From Cupriavidus oxalaticus (GTDB taxonomy: Bacteria > Pseudomonadota > Gammaproteobacteria > Burkholderiales > Burkholderiaceae): a stretch of 64,000 nt of DNA. Below the pieces are notes generated by a model that ran no database searches, had not been told where the DNA came from, and worked only from the letters and a program-made list of their open reading frames with translations. The stretch is taken from positions 930,001-994,000 of the forward strand of contig NZ_CP069812.1 in assembly GCF_016894385.1 (NCBI RefSeq), in the 5' to 3' direction. Below, piece by piece: positions 33,954 through 43,667 of the stretch (within the stretch, counting starts at the first letter, position 1; each line of letters opens with the position of its first letter). Both the position numbers and the translations under genes were made by a program.

Positions 33954-34995
33954 GGCTTTGCGGTGCGGGTTGGGCCGTTGCGCCGCCCGGCTTGCCGGCG
34001 GCGAACGGCCGCAAGTGGGCCAGGAACTGCTCGGAAGCGGCGCGCCATGAAAACCGTTCGGCATGGGCTCGGGCCGTGGCGCGGTCGATGCGCAGCGCTT
34101 CCAGGCAGGCTTCGCGCAGGTCTTCGTGCATCACGCCCGCGGGGCTGTCGCCCAGCACGTCGATCGGGCCGGTGACCGGGTACGCCGCCACCGGCAGGCC
34201 GCTGGCCAGCGCTTCCAGCAGCACCAGCCCGAAGGTATCGGTGCGGCTGGGGAACACGAAGACATCAGCCGAAGCATACACCCGGGCCAGTCCCGGCTGG
34301 CTCAGCACGCCCAGGTAGTTGGCGCCCGGATAGCGCGCACGCAGCGCGGGCAGCGCGGGGCCGTCGCCAACCACCCACTTGGAGCCGGGCAGGTCGAGCG
34401 CCAGGAAGGCCTCGACGTTCTTCTCCACCGCGACGCGGCCCACGTACAGGAAAATCGGGTGCGCCGTGTTGAGCACGTTGGCGCGCTGCGGCGTGAAGAT
34501 GTCGAGGTCGACGCCGCGCGTCCACAGCACGCCGTGGTCGATGCCGTGCTGGTGCAGGTCGTCGAGCACCACCGGCGTCGGCGCCATCACCGCCTGCGCC
34601 GGGCCGTGGAACCAGCGCAGGAAGCGGTAGGTCCAGGCCAGGGGGATGCCGAAGCGCGCCTGCACATACTCCGGGAAGCGCGTGTGGTAGGCCGTGGTGA
34701 AGGGCAGGCGCCGGCGCAGCGCATGGCGCCGGGCGGCCAGGCCGAGCGGGCCTTCGGTGGCGATATGCAGGGCATCGGGGCCGAATGCTTCGATGCGCCG
34801 CCGCACCCGCGCCGACGGCAGCAGCGACAGCCGGATCTCGGGATAGGTCGGGCACGGCACCGTGCGGAATTCCAGCGGCGTGATCATGTCCACCGTGTGG
34901 CCCAGTGCCTCCAGCTCGCGGCGCGTGGACTTGAGCGTGCGCACCACGCCGTTGACCTGCGGTTCCCAGGCATCGGTGACGATCAGGATCTTCAT
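33883..34995 (-). CDS. Family 4 glycosyltransferase (membrane glycolipid type)
   Basis: A 370-residue GT-B glycosyltransferase. It starts MKILIVTDAWEPQVNGVVRT, the pattern of PimB-/MgtA-like mannosyl- or glucosyltransferases acting on membrane lipids. The nucleotide-sugar site appears as LYVGRVAVEKNVEAFLAL, and the FPSRTDTFGLVLLEALASG motif holds the E-x7-E-like catalytic region. It lies between a metallophosphoesterase and dgkA on one strand, a combination suggesting envelope lipid work. Sugar and acceptor are unknown. The C-terminal 25 residues or so (Ala/Pro-rich) overlap the start of dgkA. Confidence 0.88.
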   Translation of the reverse strand: MKILIVTDAWEPQVNGVVRTLKSTRRELEALGHTVDMITPLEFRTVPCPTYPEIRLSLLPSARVRRRIEAFGPDALHIATEGPLGLAARRHALRRRLPFTTAYHTRFPEYVQARFGIPLAWTYRFLRWFHGPAQAVMAPTPVVLDDLHQHGIDHGVLWTRGVDLDIFTPQRANVLNTAHPIFLYVGRVAVEKNVEAFLALDLPGSKWVVGDGPALPALRARYPGANYLGVLSQPGLARVYASADVFVFPSRTDTFGLVLLEALASGLPVAAYPVTGPIDVLGDSPAGVMHEDLREACLEALRIDRATARAHAERFSWRAASEQFLAHLRPFAAGKPGGATAQPAPQSHAETPSGTAVRPAPAEAAGSPER

Positions 34996-35063
34996 GCAGC
35001 CTCCTAGGGGGCGTTGGAAGGGCAATGCGGAATCAGGGACGCGGGAGAAATGCGGGGCCGGCA

Positions 35064-36047
35064 TCAGCCCGCCACTGCGGCACGGCGCCGGCGGCGCGTG
35101 GCCGGTTCGGGCGGATCCATCAGCGTGGTCCAGTAGACGATCTTCAGCTCGCCCTCCATGGTCTCGACCAATGCCGACAGGCTTTCCACCCAGTCGCCGT
35201 CGTTGCAGTAGAGCTGGCCGTTGACGTCGCGGATCTCGGCCTTGTGGATGTGGCCGCAGACCACGCCATCGCAGCCGCGCCGGCGCGCTTCGTCGACCAT
35301 CGCGGTCTCGAAGGCGCTGATGTAGTTGACCGCGTTCTTGACCTGGTGCTTCAGGAACTGCGACAGCGACCAGTACGGGAAGCCCAGCCGCGCGCGCAGC
35401 CGGTTGAAGTGCCGGTTCAGCGCCAGGATCACCGTGTACAGCGAGTCGCCCAGATAGGCGAGCCAGCGCGCGTGCTGCACCACGCCGTCGAACAGGTCGC
35501 CGTGCACCACCCACAGCCGGCGCCCGGTGGCGGTGACGTGGACCGCTTCTTCGCGCACGGTGATGTCGCCGAACGCCATGCCGTCGAACTGGCGCGCGGC
35601 TTCGTCGTGGTTGCCGGGCACGTAGATCACCTCGGTGCCCTTGCGCGCCTTGCGCAGCAGCTTCTGCACCACGTCGTTGTGGCTTTGCGGCCAGTACCAG
35701 CCGCGGCGCAGCTGCCAGCCGTCGATGATGTCGCCGACCAGGTAGAGCTGGTCGGATTCGTTGTGCTTGAGGAAGTCGAGCAGGTAGGTGGCCTGGCAGC
35801 CGGGCGTGCCCAGGTGGATGTCGGACAGCCAGATGGCACGGTAGCGGTGGACCTTGTGCGGCTCGGGCGGATAGGTTTGCGGCTGCTCGCGCAGCGGCGC
35901 GAGGGCGGCGGCGTCAAGGCCCGGCGGCAGGAACGCGCTCAGCGGTGCCGCGGTATCCCAGCCGCTGCGGGGACTGCGGCGCAGCCGTTGCTTCAGTTGC
36001 GCGGCCTTCGACAGGTATCCGCGGGCGGATCGGAGTGCTTGCACCAT
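35064..36047 (-). CDS. Calcineurin-type metallophosphoesterase, UDP-2,3-diacylglucosamine diphosphatase-like
   Basis: A 327-residue phosphoesterase. All metal motifs are present in order: WLSDIHLG, YLVGDIIDGW, YVPGNHDE, VVHGDLFDGV and CGHIHKAEIR. The spacing and the DGDWVES-type C-terminal segment resemble the LpxH-related family YP_phosphoesterase often annotated as UDP-2,3-diacylglucosamine pyrophosphatase. However, it is about 80 residues longer than LpxH, with an N-terminal extension, so a different lipid or nucleotide substrate is possible. I chose the ATG at 36047 (MVQALRSARGYL). It is followed 68 bases later by the glycosyltransferase gene. Confidence 0.85.
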   Translation of the reverse strand: MVQALRSARGYLSKAAQLKQRLRRSPRSGWDTAAPLSAFLPPGLDAAALAPLREQPQTYPPEPHKVHRYRAIWLSDIHLGTPGCQATYLLDFLKHNESDQLYLVGDIIDGWQLRRGWYWPQSHNDVVQKLLRKARKGTEVIYVPGNHDEAARQFDGMAFGDITVREEAVHVTATGRRLWVVHGDLFDGVVQHARWLAYLGDSLYTVILALNRHFNRLRARLGFPYWSLSQFLKHQVKNAVNYISAFETAMVDEARRRGCDGVVCGHIHKAEIRDVNGQLYCNDGDWVESLSALVETMEGELKIVYWTTLMDPPEPATRRRRRAAVAG

Positions 36048-36178
36048 GGCAGTCCCGGTAGCGGCGATGGCTGCATTCAGCCAGCGCGCGATGACGGTGC
36101 CGTGACGGAAACATGACTGACTTGTGAAGCGTGGGAAACCGTGGCGCAGGCAGGACAGCAGCGATGCCGTCATGCCGG

Positions 36179-37159
36179 CTAGCGTCCGCGAGCCGACAGC
36201 TCCTGCAATGCATCCAGCACCGCCTGGATCGCGGCAGGATGCCGCAGCAGCGACACATGGCCGATGCCTGACAGCGCGATATGTCCCGCGCCGTCGAGCC
36301 AGCCGGTGCAAGGGGGGCCGGCGATCGAGTCGTGCCAGCTGAACACCGAGATCATGCGCGCGCGCAGGCGCGGGCTTTCCGCGCTGGCCAGCGCGCGCAG
36401 CCACGGGCTGCCGCAGCGCATCTGCGCGGCGTTGTGCCCGCCGCCGAAGCGCGCCAGCGCGCTGCCGTGGTGCGGGGTGCCGAGGGTCACGATGCCGGCG
36501 CAGGCGTCTTCGTCATCAGCCAGCTGCAGCGTCGCGCGCGCCACCAGTCCGCCCATGCTGTGGCACACCAGCAATGGCGCACTGCCGTATGTCGCGGTCA
36601 TGCGCCGCATCGCGCCCAGCAGCGCATGCGCGTAGTCGTCGATATCGCCGAAAACGGGCAGCAGGTCGATCCCTTCGCAGCGGTAGCCTGCCGCCGCCAG
36701 TGCCGGTTGCAGGTCGAGCCAGATCGCCTGCCCGCAGGCGTAGCCGTGGACCAGCAGCACCGGCGGTGCGGCGCGGCCGGGCAGGGCGTCGGCGGGCGGG
36801 GCAAAGGGCGCGTGGGCGCGGAACGGTTGCAGCCAGTCGAACATGCGCAGCACGGACCGGATCTCGTTCAGGTAGCAGCGCAGCGCTTCAGGCAAGCGCA
36901 ACGGGCGGCGTGTCGCGGCAAGTTCTTGCGGCGGTGCCGGCGGGCGGTGGCCTGGCGGCACCCACAGGCCGCGTCCGGTAAAGGCAAAGGCGATGGCGAT
37001 GGCGGTTGCGAAGCCGCCGAGGATTACCGCCACCCCGGCGGCGATCGCGCCCGGCCAGGGCCATCCCGCCAGCCGCACCAGGGCAGCGCCGATGCCAAGC
37101 GCCGCGGCCGCCTGCGCGGTCACCGCCAGGCGGCGGATGCCGGCGGCGCCGAGCGTCAT
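36179..37159 (-). CDS. Alpha/beta hydrolase, triacylglycerol lipase-like, with N-terminal membrane helices
   Basis: A 326-residue hydrolase. Two hydrophobic segments occupy the first 65 residues and anchor it to the membrane. The lipase domain then shows PVLLVHGYACGQAIW (oxyanion region), the nucleophile elbow CHSMGGLVAR, TLGTPHHGSALARF, and a late catalytic His in GIGHVSLLRH. Substrate is not identifiable. Its start codon overlaps the RDD stop codon as ATGA, so the two genes are probably translationally coupled. Confidence 0.87.
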   Translation of the reverse strand: MTLGAAGIRRLAVTAQAAAALGIGAALVRLAGWPWPGAIAAGVAVILGGFATAIAIAFAFTGRGLWVPPGHRPPAPPQELAATRRPLRLPEALRCYLNEIRSVLRMFDWLQPFRAHAPFAPPADALPGRAAPPVLLVHGYACGQAIWLDLQPALAAAGYRCEGIDLLPVFGDIDDYAHALLGAMRRMTATYGSAPLLVCHSMGGLVARATLQLADDEDACAGIVTLGTPHHGSALARFGGGHNAAQMRCGSPWLRALASAESPRLRARMISVFSWHDSIAGPPCTGWLDGAGHIALSGIGHVSLLRHPAAIQAVLDALQELSARGR

Positions 37160-37695
37160 GCCTTGGGCGTGCGCAGGTCTGCGAGCCGCGTGCCGGCGAG
37201 GCGGTCGTGCAGGAACTGCCGGCGCGGGTCGAGCCAGGCCAGCAGGATCCAGACCAGCAGGCCGGCGCACAGCACGCCGACGAACGGGCCTTTGACCAGC
37301 CCCAGCCAGTGCCCGAGCGCCGCCGACGGCGGCAGCCAAAGCCAGGCCAGCACGTAGCGCAGCGCCGCCTGCGGCCAGCGCGGCGGCGCGCCGGCGCCGT
37401 TCTCGACGCGGATGCGCCAGGTCTGCATGGCCAGGGTCTGGCCGTTGCGCTGCCAGAACCAGGTGAAATACAGGCCCATCACCAGGAAGCTCCACAGCTG
37501 GATCGTCAGCGGACCGTCCACGCCGAAGTGCTGCAGCAGCGGTCGCAGCAGCAGGTAGCAGGCAGTGGAAGCGCTCATCACGCCGAACAGCAGTACGCCT
37601 TCGTACAGCATGCAGGCAATGCGGCGGCGCAGCGGCGGTGCCACGGGCGCAGGGGCTGCGGCGGGCTTGGGGTCGAGGGTGGTGGCAGCGGGCAT
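37156..37695 (-). CDS. RDD-family membrane protein
   Basis: A 179-residue inner-membrane protein with four hydrophobic segments. The RDD domain is recognisable from PLRRRIACMLYEGVLLFGV near the N-terminus to RRQFLHDRLAGTRLADLR at the C-terminus, which contains the family RD/HDR motif. Function is unknown. It is downstream of the DUF3106 gene on the same strand (123 bases) and overlaps the lipase by four bases. Confidence 0.88.
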   Translation of the reverse strand: MPAATTLDPKPAAAPAPVAPPLRRRIACMLYEGVLLFGVMSASTACYLLLRPLLQHFGVDGPLTIQLWSFLVMGLYFTWFWQRNGQTLAMQTWRIRVENGAGAPPRWPQAALRYVLAWLWLPPSAALGHWLGLVKGPFVGVLCAGLLVWILLAWLDPRRQFLHDRLAGTRLADLRTPKA

Positions 37696-37818
37696 GTCAG
37701 GCTAAGAAGGGCGGCGCAAGCGAGCGCGGCGCGGGCCGCGCAAGACAGCCATTATGCCAAAGGGCATACCGGGCACCACCGGGCGGGCGACCAATGGCGG
37801 GCGGCTACTGGCGGGCGG

Positions 37819-38622
37819 CTACTGGCGCGCCGTGCCTTCGGAGGCCGCGGCGGCCTCGGTCGCGGCTTCCGGGGCGGCCGGAGCCGTGCCGGCGGCCGCC
37901 GCAGGCGCGGTTGCCGCCGAGGCGCTGGCTGGGGCGGCTGCCGTGGCTGGCTGGACGGCCGGTTCGGATGCCGTTGCCGGCGATGCGGCCGCGGCAGAAG
38001 CAGCCTGGGCAGCCTGGGCTTCGCTGGCCGGCCTGCCGGCCGCGCCGGCGGCCCTGGGCTCGTGCCGAACCGCGTGGCCGGTGCCGCCCGGCAGGCGCTT
38101 GGTGCTCGGCAGCGCGCTGACGGCACCTGGACGGCTGGGCACGCGCTCCGCGGCGGCCAGCTTCTTCTTCTGCTCTTCCGGCAGTTGCTGGTACTTGTCC
38201 CACGCCTCGGCCTTCTTATCGGACGGCAGCGCGCGGGTGATCTGGTAGTTCTCGCGCGCCAGCCGCCGTTGATGCGGCGTCATCTGGATCCATTCAGCCA
38301 TGCGCGCCTGCAGCCGGGCCTGTTCCGCCGGCGAGAACTTCGGGTAGCGCTCGGCGATGCGTAGCCACTTGCGGCGGTTCAGTTCGGGCAGGGTGTCCCA
38401 CAACGGCTGCAGCGGCGCCAGGATGCGCTGGTTGACCGGGCTCAGTTCGGACCACGCGGGGCGCGCGCTGGCTGCGGCGGGTGCCGGGGCGGCGCCGGAG
38501 GCGGCTTGCGCGTGCGCGGCCGCTGGCAGCAGGCACCAGCCAGTGGCGGCGCCGGACACTGCCAGCAGCAGCGCGGCCAGCCGGCGGCGCAGGGCGTCGG
38601 GGCGGGGCAGTGCGCGCGCCAT
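37819..38622 (-). CDS. DUF3106 protein, exported
   Basis: A 267-residue protein with a signal peptide of about 38 residues (hydrophobic core LAALLLAVSGAATGWCLL, cleavage after AAAHAQA). The DUF3106 domain spans roughly residues 55-155, a helical charged region with repeated L-x-P-x-x-Q-R-like turns (WSELSPVNQRILAPLQPLW; YPKFSPAEQARLQAR; MTPHQRRLARENYQ). That pattern recalls the helical hooks of periplasmic stress proteins of the CpxP type. The last 100 residues are low-complexity Ala/Pro. It starts one base after the DUF3619 stop, so it belongs to the sigma-factor operon. Confidence 0.85.
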   Translation of the reverse strand: MARALPRPDALRRRLAALLLAVSGAATGWCLLPAAAHAQAASGAAPAPAAASARPAWSELSPVNQRILAPLQPLWDTLPELNRRKWLRIAERYPKFSPAEQARLQARMAEWIQMTPHQRRLARENYQITRALPSDKKAEAWDKYQQLPEEQKKKLAAAERVPSRPGAVSALPSTKRLPGGTGHAVRHEPRAAGAAGRPASEAQAAQAASAAAASPATASEPAVQPATAAAPASASAATAPAAAAGTAPAAPEAATEAAAASEGTARQ

Positions 38623-38623
38623 G

Positions 38624-39055
38624 CTATTGCCCGTGTTTCAGGAAGACGTGGAAGCCCTCGTCGGCGTAGGCCGTGGGCGGCAGGTCGTCGAGCAGCATGG
38701 CCGCATCGACATCGGCCAGCTCTTCGACGCGTTTCTGCTGCTGCCAGTGGTAGATGCCCATCAGGCCGGCGGCCAGCGCCACCAGCGTCCAGATCAGGCC
38801 CAGGCGGCGCAGCCAGGCACCGGCGCGGTGCAGCGGCGAGTCGTCCTCGTCGAACATCGGGACATGCGGTCCCGGCATGGCGAGTTGCGGCACCGGCACG
38901 GCCACTTCGGCCTTCCTGCGCGCGAGCGCGATCCGGCGCGCGGCGGCGAGCCGTTCGGCAATGTCGGCCGGCAATGCCTCGGCACTGGCATCGAGTGCTG
39001 TGCGAATCTCATGGGCGAACCGGCGTTCGCGGATATCTCTCTCGTTTATGCTCAT
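38624..39055 (-). CDS. DUF3619 protein, single-pass membrane, possible anti-sigma factor
   Basis: A 143-residue protein. The first 80 or so residues are soluble and charged (FAHEIRTALDASAEALPADI, AERLAAARRIALARR), followed by one membrane helix (LGLIWTLVALAAGLMGIYHW, about residues 90-110) and a short acidic C-terminal tail. Its ATG overlaps the sigma factor stop codon as ATGA, and the exported DUF3106 gene follows directly. That layout, cytoplasmic domain plus one helix immediately after an ECF sigma gene, is what one expects of an anti-sigma factor, but no known anti-sigma motif (such as the zinc HxxxCxxC) is present, so the role is inference. Confidence 0.83.
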   Translation of the reverse strand: MSINERDIRERRFAHEIRTALDASAEALPADIAERLAAARRIALARRKAEVAVPVPQLAMPGPHVPMFDEDDSPLHRAGAWLRRLGLIWTLVALAAGLMGIYHWQQQKRVEELADVDAAMLLDDLPPTAYADEGFHVFLKHGQ

Positions 39056-39618
39056 AGTCGGACCCCCCGTGCGCGCAGCGCTTGCGCCAGAGTATGCGTG
39101 GCACGGGAACAGTGCGTCTTGACGCTGCCCTCGGAGCAGCCCATGACGGCTGCGGTTTCGGCAACGTCCATATCTTCCCAGTAACGCATCAGGAATGCCT
39201 CGCGTTGACGCGCCGGCAGGCGCTGGATCTCCTGCTCGATGATCTGCATCACCTGCGCGCGCTCGACCTTGTCGGCGCTGCTTTCCGCCGATTCGGAGCC
39301 GGCCTGCGCCTCCAGCGTCTCCAGCAGGTCGTTGTCGTCGCCGTTGCGGTCGTCGCGCAGGCTGGAGAACAGCGTGACCCACGTGTTGCGCACCTTCTGG
39401 CGGCGGAACCAGTCGTGGATGGTGTTCTGCAGGATGCGCTGGAACAGCGGCGGCAACTCGGCTGCGCCCTTGTCGCCGTATTTCTCGGCCAGCTTGATCA
39501 TGGCGTCCTGCACGATATCCAGTGCCGCCTCGTCGTCGCGGACCGCGAACACGGCCTGCTTGAAGGCGCGGCGTTCGACGCTGGCGAGAAAATCGGTCAG
39601 TTCCTGGTCGGTGGCCAT
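39052..39618 (-). CDS. ECF-type RNA polymerase sigma factor
   Basis: A 188-residue sigma-70 family protein with region 2 (RDDEAALDIVQDAMIKLAEK, LFQRILQNTIHDWFRRQKV) and region 4 (LPARQREAFLMRYWEDMDVA, ETAAVMGCSEGSVKTHCSRA) but no regions 1 or 3, as in ECF sigma factors. It is the first gene of the run sigma-DUF3619-DUF3106-RDD-lipase and overlaps DUF3619 by four bases. An acidic linker (NGDDNDLLETLEAQAGSESA) between regions 2 and 4 is longer than usual. The target genes and signal are unknown. Whether it is the housekeeping RpoE of this organism cannot be said. Confidence 0.92.
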   Translation of the reverse strand: MATDQELTDFLASVERRAFKQAVFAVRDDEAALDIVQDAMIKLAEKYGDKGAAELPPLFQRILQNTIHDWFRRQKVRNTWVTLFSSLRDDRNGDDNDLLETLEAQAGSESAESSADKVERAQVMQIIEQEIQRLPARQREAFLMRYWEDMDVAETAAVMGCSEGSVKTHCSRATHTLAQALRARGVRL

Positions 39619-40011
39619 TCAGGCGGAATGCGGCTTGGTGTGCGGCTTGTTGCGGCGTCGTTTGCTAGGTCCTTGCCGAATGTGCTGCGTAGGGCCCGTA
39701 GCATGCGCAAGGTGCTGCGATGCTAGCAAAAAAACCTGCGCATGTACCATCTTGTATTGAGGGAAATACATTGCGCCGCGGGGGAGCTGTCATCCATCCC
39801 TGCGTAAAACCCCTGACAAGCCTGCGCAAAACAACCATAGACCGCACTGGTGCATTGCAGTATCATCGACGGTTCACACGACATCAGTGGTTGTCTCATC
39901 CGGCCGCTTATGAGGCGGTCTTCCATGCAGACGCGCACCGCTTGAACCCGAGCCACAAGTTCGGCAGAGAGCATCCAAACAATTTTTTGCCGAAAATTGC
40001 AAAGGACTGAA
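39619..40011. other. Divergent promoter region between the sigma factor and ilvB
   Basis: No gene is seen in these 393 bases. The region is less GC-rich than its surroundings, as expected of promoters. TGTATT-gaggga-AATACA (39753-39770) is a perfect 6-bp inverted repeat and could be an operator. No leader peptide with branched-chain codons was found in front of ilvB, in contrast to leuA. Confidence 0.5.
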
Positions 40012-41775
40012 ATGAACATGCCCAGTGCGGAATTCTCCCACGCAGACAGCAATTCATCTGCCGCACCCGAAATGATCGGGGCGGAAATTCTCGTTCACGC
40101 ACTTGCCGAAGAAGGCGTCGAGTACGTCTGGGGCTACCCCGGCGGCGCAGTGCTGTATATCTACGACGAGCTCCACAAGCAAAAGAAGTTCGAGCACATC
40201 CTGGTGCGCCACGAGCAGGCCGCGGTCCATGCCGCGGACGGCTACGCACGCGCAACGGGCAAGGTGGGTGTCGCCCTGGTGACCTCGGGTCCCGGCGTGA
40301 CCAATGCGGTCACCGGCATTGCCACCGCATACCTCGACTCGATCCCGATGGTGGTGATCACCGGCAACGTGCCGACCCACGCCATTGGCCAGGACGCCTT
40401 CCAGGAGTGCGACACCGTCGGCATCACCCGCCCGATCGTCAAGCACAACTTCCTGGTGAAGGACGTGCGCGACCTCGCCGCGACCATCAAGAAGGCGTTC
40501 TTCATTGCCTCGACCGGCCGTCCGGGCCCGGTGGTGGTGGACATCCCCAAGGATGTCTCGCGCAATGCCTGCAAGTACGAGTACCCCAAGTCGATCGACA
40601 TGCGCTCGTACAACCCGGTGAACAAGGGCCACTCGGGCCAGATCCGCAAGGCGGTGGCACTGCTGCAGAACGCGGAGCGCCCGTACATCTACAGCGGCGG
40701 CGGCGTGGTGCTGGCCAATGCCAGCGATGAGCTGCGCCAGCTGGCCGCGATGACCGGCCACCCGGTGACCAACACGCTGATGGGCCTGGGCGCGTTCCCC
40801 GGCACCCACAAGCAGTTCGTCGGCATGCTTGGCATGCACGGCACGTATGAAGCCAACATGGCCATGCAGAACTGCGACGTGCTGATCGCCATCGGTGCCC
40901 GCTTCGACGACCGCGTGATCGGCAACCCCTCGCACTTCACCTCGCAGGCGCGCAAGATCATCCATATCGATATCGACCCGTCGTCGATCTCGAAGCGCGT
41001 CAAGGTCGATATCCCCATCGTCGGCAACGTCAAGGACGTGCTGCAGGAACTGATCGCCCAGCTCAAGGCCAGCGACGTCAAGCCCAAGCGCGAGGCCCTG
41101 GCCAAGTGGTGGGAGCAGATCGAGCAATGGCGCTCGGTAGACTGCCTGAAGTACGACCGCGACTCCGAGATCATCAAGCCGCAGTACGTGGTGGAAAAGA
41201 TCTGGGAACTGACCCACGGCGACGCCTTTATCTGCTCCGACGTCGGCCAGCACCAGATGTGGGCCGCGCAGTTCTACAAGTTCAACGAGCCGCGCCGCTG
41301 GATCAACTCCGGTGGCCTGGGCACGATGGGCGTGGGCCTGCCGTACGCGATGGGCATCAAGAAGGCATTCCCGGAGAAGGAAGTCGTCACCATCACCGGT
41401 GAAGGCTCGATCCAGATGTGCATCCAGGAACTGTCGACCTGCCTGCAGTACGACACCCCGGTGAAGATCTGCTCGCTCAACAACGGCTACCTCGGCATGG
41501 TGCGCCAGTGGCAGGAGATCGAGTACGACAACCGCTACTCGCATTCCTACATGGACGCGCTGCCCGATTTCGTCAAGCTGGCCGAGGCCTACGGGCATAT
41601 CGGCATGCGCGTCGAGAAGACGTCCGACGTCGAGCCGGCGCTGCGCGAGGCGTTCCGCCTGAAGGACCGTACCGTGTTTCTGGACTTCCAGACCGATCCC
41701 ACCGAAAACGTCTGGCCGATGGTCCAGGCGGGCAAGGGCATTTCCGAAATGCTGCTCGGCGCGGAGGACCTGTAA
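40012..41775 (+). CDS. ilvB: Acetolactate synthase, large (catalytic) subunit
   Basis: Condenses two pyruvates to acetolactate, or pyruvate with 2-oxobutyrate, the first common step of valine/leucine/isoleucine synthesis. The 587-residue thiamine-diphosphate enzyme has the N-terminal RHEQAAVHAADGYARATG containing the catalytic Glu, a central FAD-related domain (FPGTHKQFVGMLGMHGTYEA), and the ThDP-binding TITGEGSIQMCIQELST motif. The ATG at 40012 follows AAAGGACTGAA. Its stop overlaps the ilvH start (TAATG). Confidence 0.96.
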   Translation: MNMPSAEFSHADSNSSAAPEMIGAEILVHALAEEGVEYVWGYPGGAVLYIYDELHKQKKFEHILVRHEQAAVHAADGYARATGKVGVALVTSGPGVTNAVTGIATAYLDSIPMVVITGNVPTHAIGQDAFQECDTVGITRPIVKHNFLVKDVRDLAATIKKAFFIASTGRPGPVVVDIPKDVSRNACKYEYPKSIDMRSYNPVNKGHSGQIRKAVALLQNAERPYIYSGGGVVLANASDELRQLAAMTGHPVTNTLMGLGAFPGTHKQFVGMLGMHGTYEANMAMQNCDVLIAIGARFDDRVIGNPSHFTSQARKIIHIDIDPSSISKRVKVDIPIVGNVKDVLQELIAQLKASDVKPKREALAKWWEQIEQWRSVDCLKYDRDSEIIKPQYVVEKIWELTHGDAFICSDVGQHQMWAAQFYKFNEPRRWINSGGLGTMGVGLPYAMGIKKAFPEKEVVTITGEGSIQMCIQELSTCLQYDTPVKICSLNNGYLGMVRQWQEIEYDNRYSHSYMDALPDFVKLAEAYGHIGMRVEKTSDVEPALREAFRLKDRTVFLDFQTDPTENVWPMVQAGKGISEMLLGAEDL

Positions 41776-42266
41776 TGCGACACATCATTTCGGTCCTGCT
41801 GGAAAACGAAGCCGGCGCGCTGTCGCGCGTGGTGGGCCTGTTCTCGGCCCGCGGCTACAACATCGAGACGCTGACCGTGGCGCCGACCGAGGATTCCTCG
41901 CTGTCGCGCATGACGATCGTCACGACAGGTTCGGATGACATCATCGAACAGATCACCAAGCACCTGAACCGCCTGGTGGAGGTGGTCAAGGTGGTCGACC
42001 TGACCGAAGGCGCGCACATCGAGCGCGAGCTGATGCTCGTCAAGGTGCGCGCGGTCGGCAAGGAGCGCGAGGAAATGAAGCGCACCGCCGACATCTTCCG
42101 CGGCCGCATCATCGATGTCACGGAGAAGACCTACACCATCGAGCTGACCGGCAACGGCGGCAAGCTCGATGCGTTCCTGGACGCGATCGACCGTACCGCC
42201 ATCCTGGAGACCGTCCGTACCGGCGGCTCGGGCATCGGCCGCGGCGAGCGCATCCTGAAGGTCTGA
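41775..42266 (+). CDS. ilvH: Acetolactate synthase, small (regulatory) subunit
   Basis: Binds IlvB and confers valine feedback inhibition. The 163-residue protein starts MRHIISVLLENEAGALSRVV, the ACT domain, and includes LFSARGYNIETLTVAPTEDS; the C-terminal half holds KVRAVGKEREEMKRTADIFR. Its start overlaps the ilvB stop by one base, so it is translationally coupled. A long hairpin lies between it and ilvC. Confidence 0.96.
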   Translation: MRHIISVLLENEAGALSRVVGLFSARGYNIETLTVAPTEDSSLSRMTIVTTGSDDIIEQITKHLNRLVEVVKVVDLTEGAHIERELMLVKVRAVGKEREEMKRTADIFRGRIIDVTEKTYTIELTGNGGKLDAFLDAIDRTAILETVRTGGSGIGRGERILKV

Positions 42267-42315
42267 TCCACAGCCGCTCGCACAGCCAGTCGCACAGGTT
42301 CAAGCAGTATCCCCC

Positions 42316-42361
42316 GGGCGGCGCGATCCGTGCGCACACAATGTGCACGAGGATGCCGCCC
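42316..42361 (+). other. Long intercistronic hairpin between ilvH and ilvC
   Basis: GGGCGGC pairs with GCCGCCC, then ATCC with GGAT and GTGC with GCAC, giving 15 base pairs interrupted by small bulges and capped by a short loop. No T-run follows, but CATATAAA immediately downstream could be a -10 element of a separate ilvC promoter. It may be a partial terminator, a processing site or an operator. Confidence 0.6.
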
Positions 42362-42372
42362 CCCTCATATAA

Positions 42373-43413
<1,041 letters not shown>

Positions 43414-43432
43414 TCTGTAGCGCTGCCTGATG

Positions 43433-43457
43433 GCCCGCGCCGCACGGCGGCGGGCCG
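43433..43457 (+). terminator. GC-rich hairpin after ilvC
   Basis: GGCCCGCGCCGC and GCGGCGGGCC pair with a small bulge, 19 bases after the ilvC stop. No T-tract follows, so termination may be partial or Rho-dependent. The remaining bases to 43667 contain no gene and probably the psd promoter. Confidence 0.45.
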
Positions 43458-43667
43458 AAGCCGTTCAGCGTTCCGTGCCATGCCCTTCTATCATCGGAAG
43501 GGGACTGCCGGGACCTGAACGGCTTTTTGTTATCCTTGTCGAACTTTTCGGGCAAGGCGTGCGCCTGATGCTGCTCCGCGACATGGATCGGCAAGCGCCG
43601 CCGTGGCGGATACCGCCGCCGTTGCACCGTCTCGCCCTGATTTTGACTCCACCGAATCTCGTACTGC

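Noticed and set aside
39619..40011. Leader-peptide attenuator in front of ilvB
   Set aside because: No short frame rich in Val, Leu or Ile codons followed by a terminator was found.
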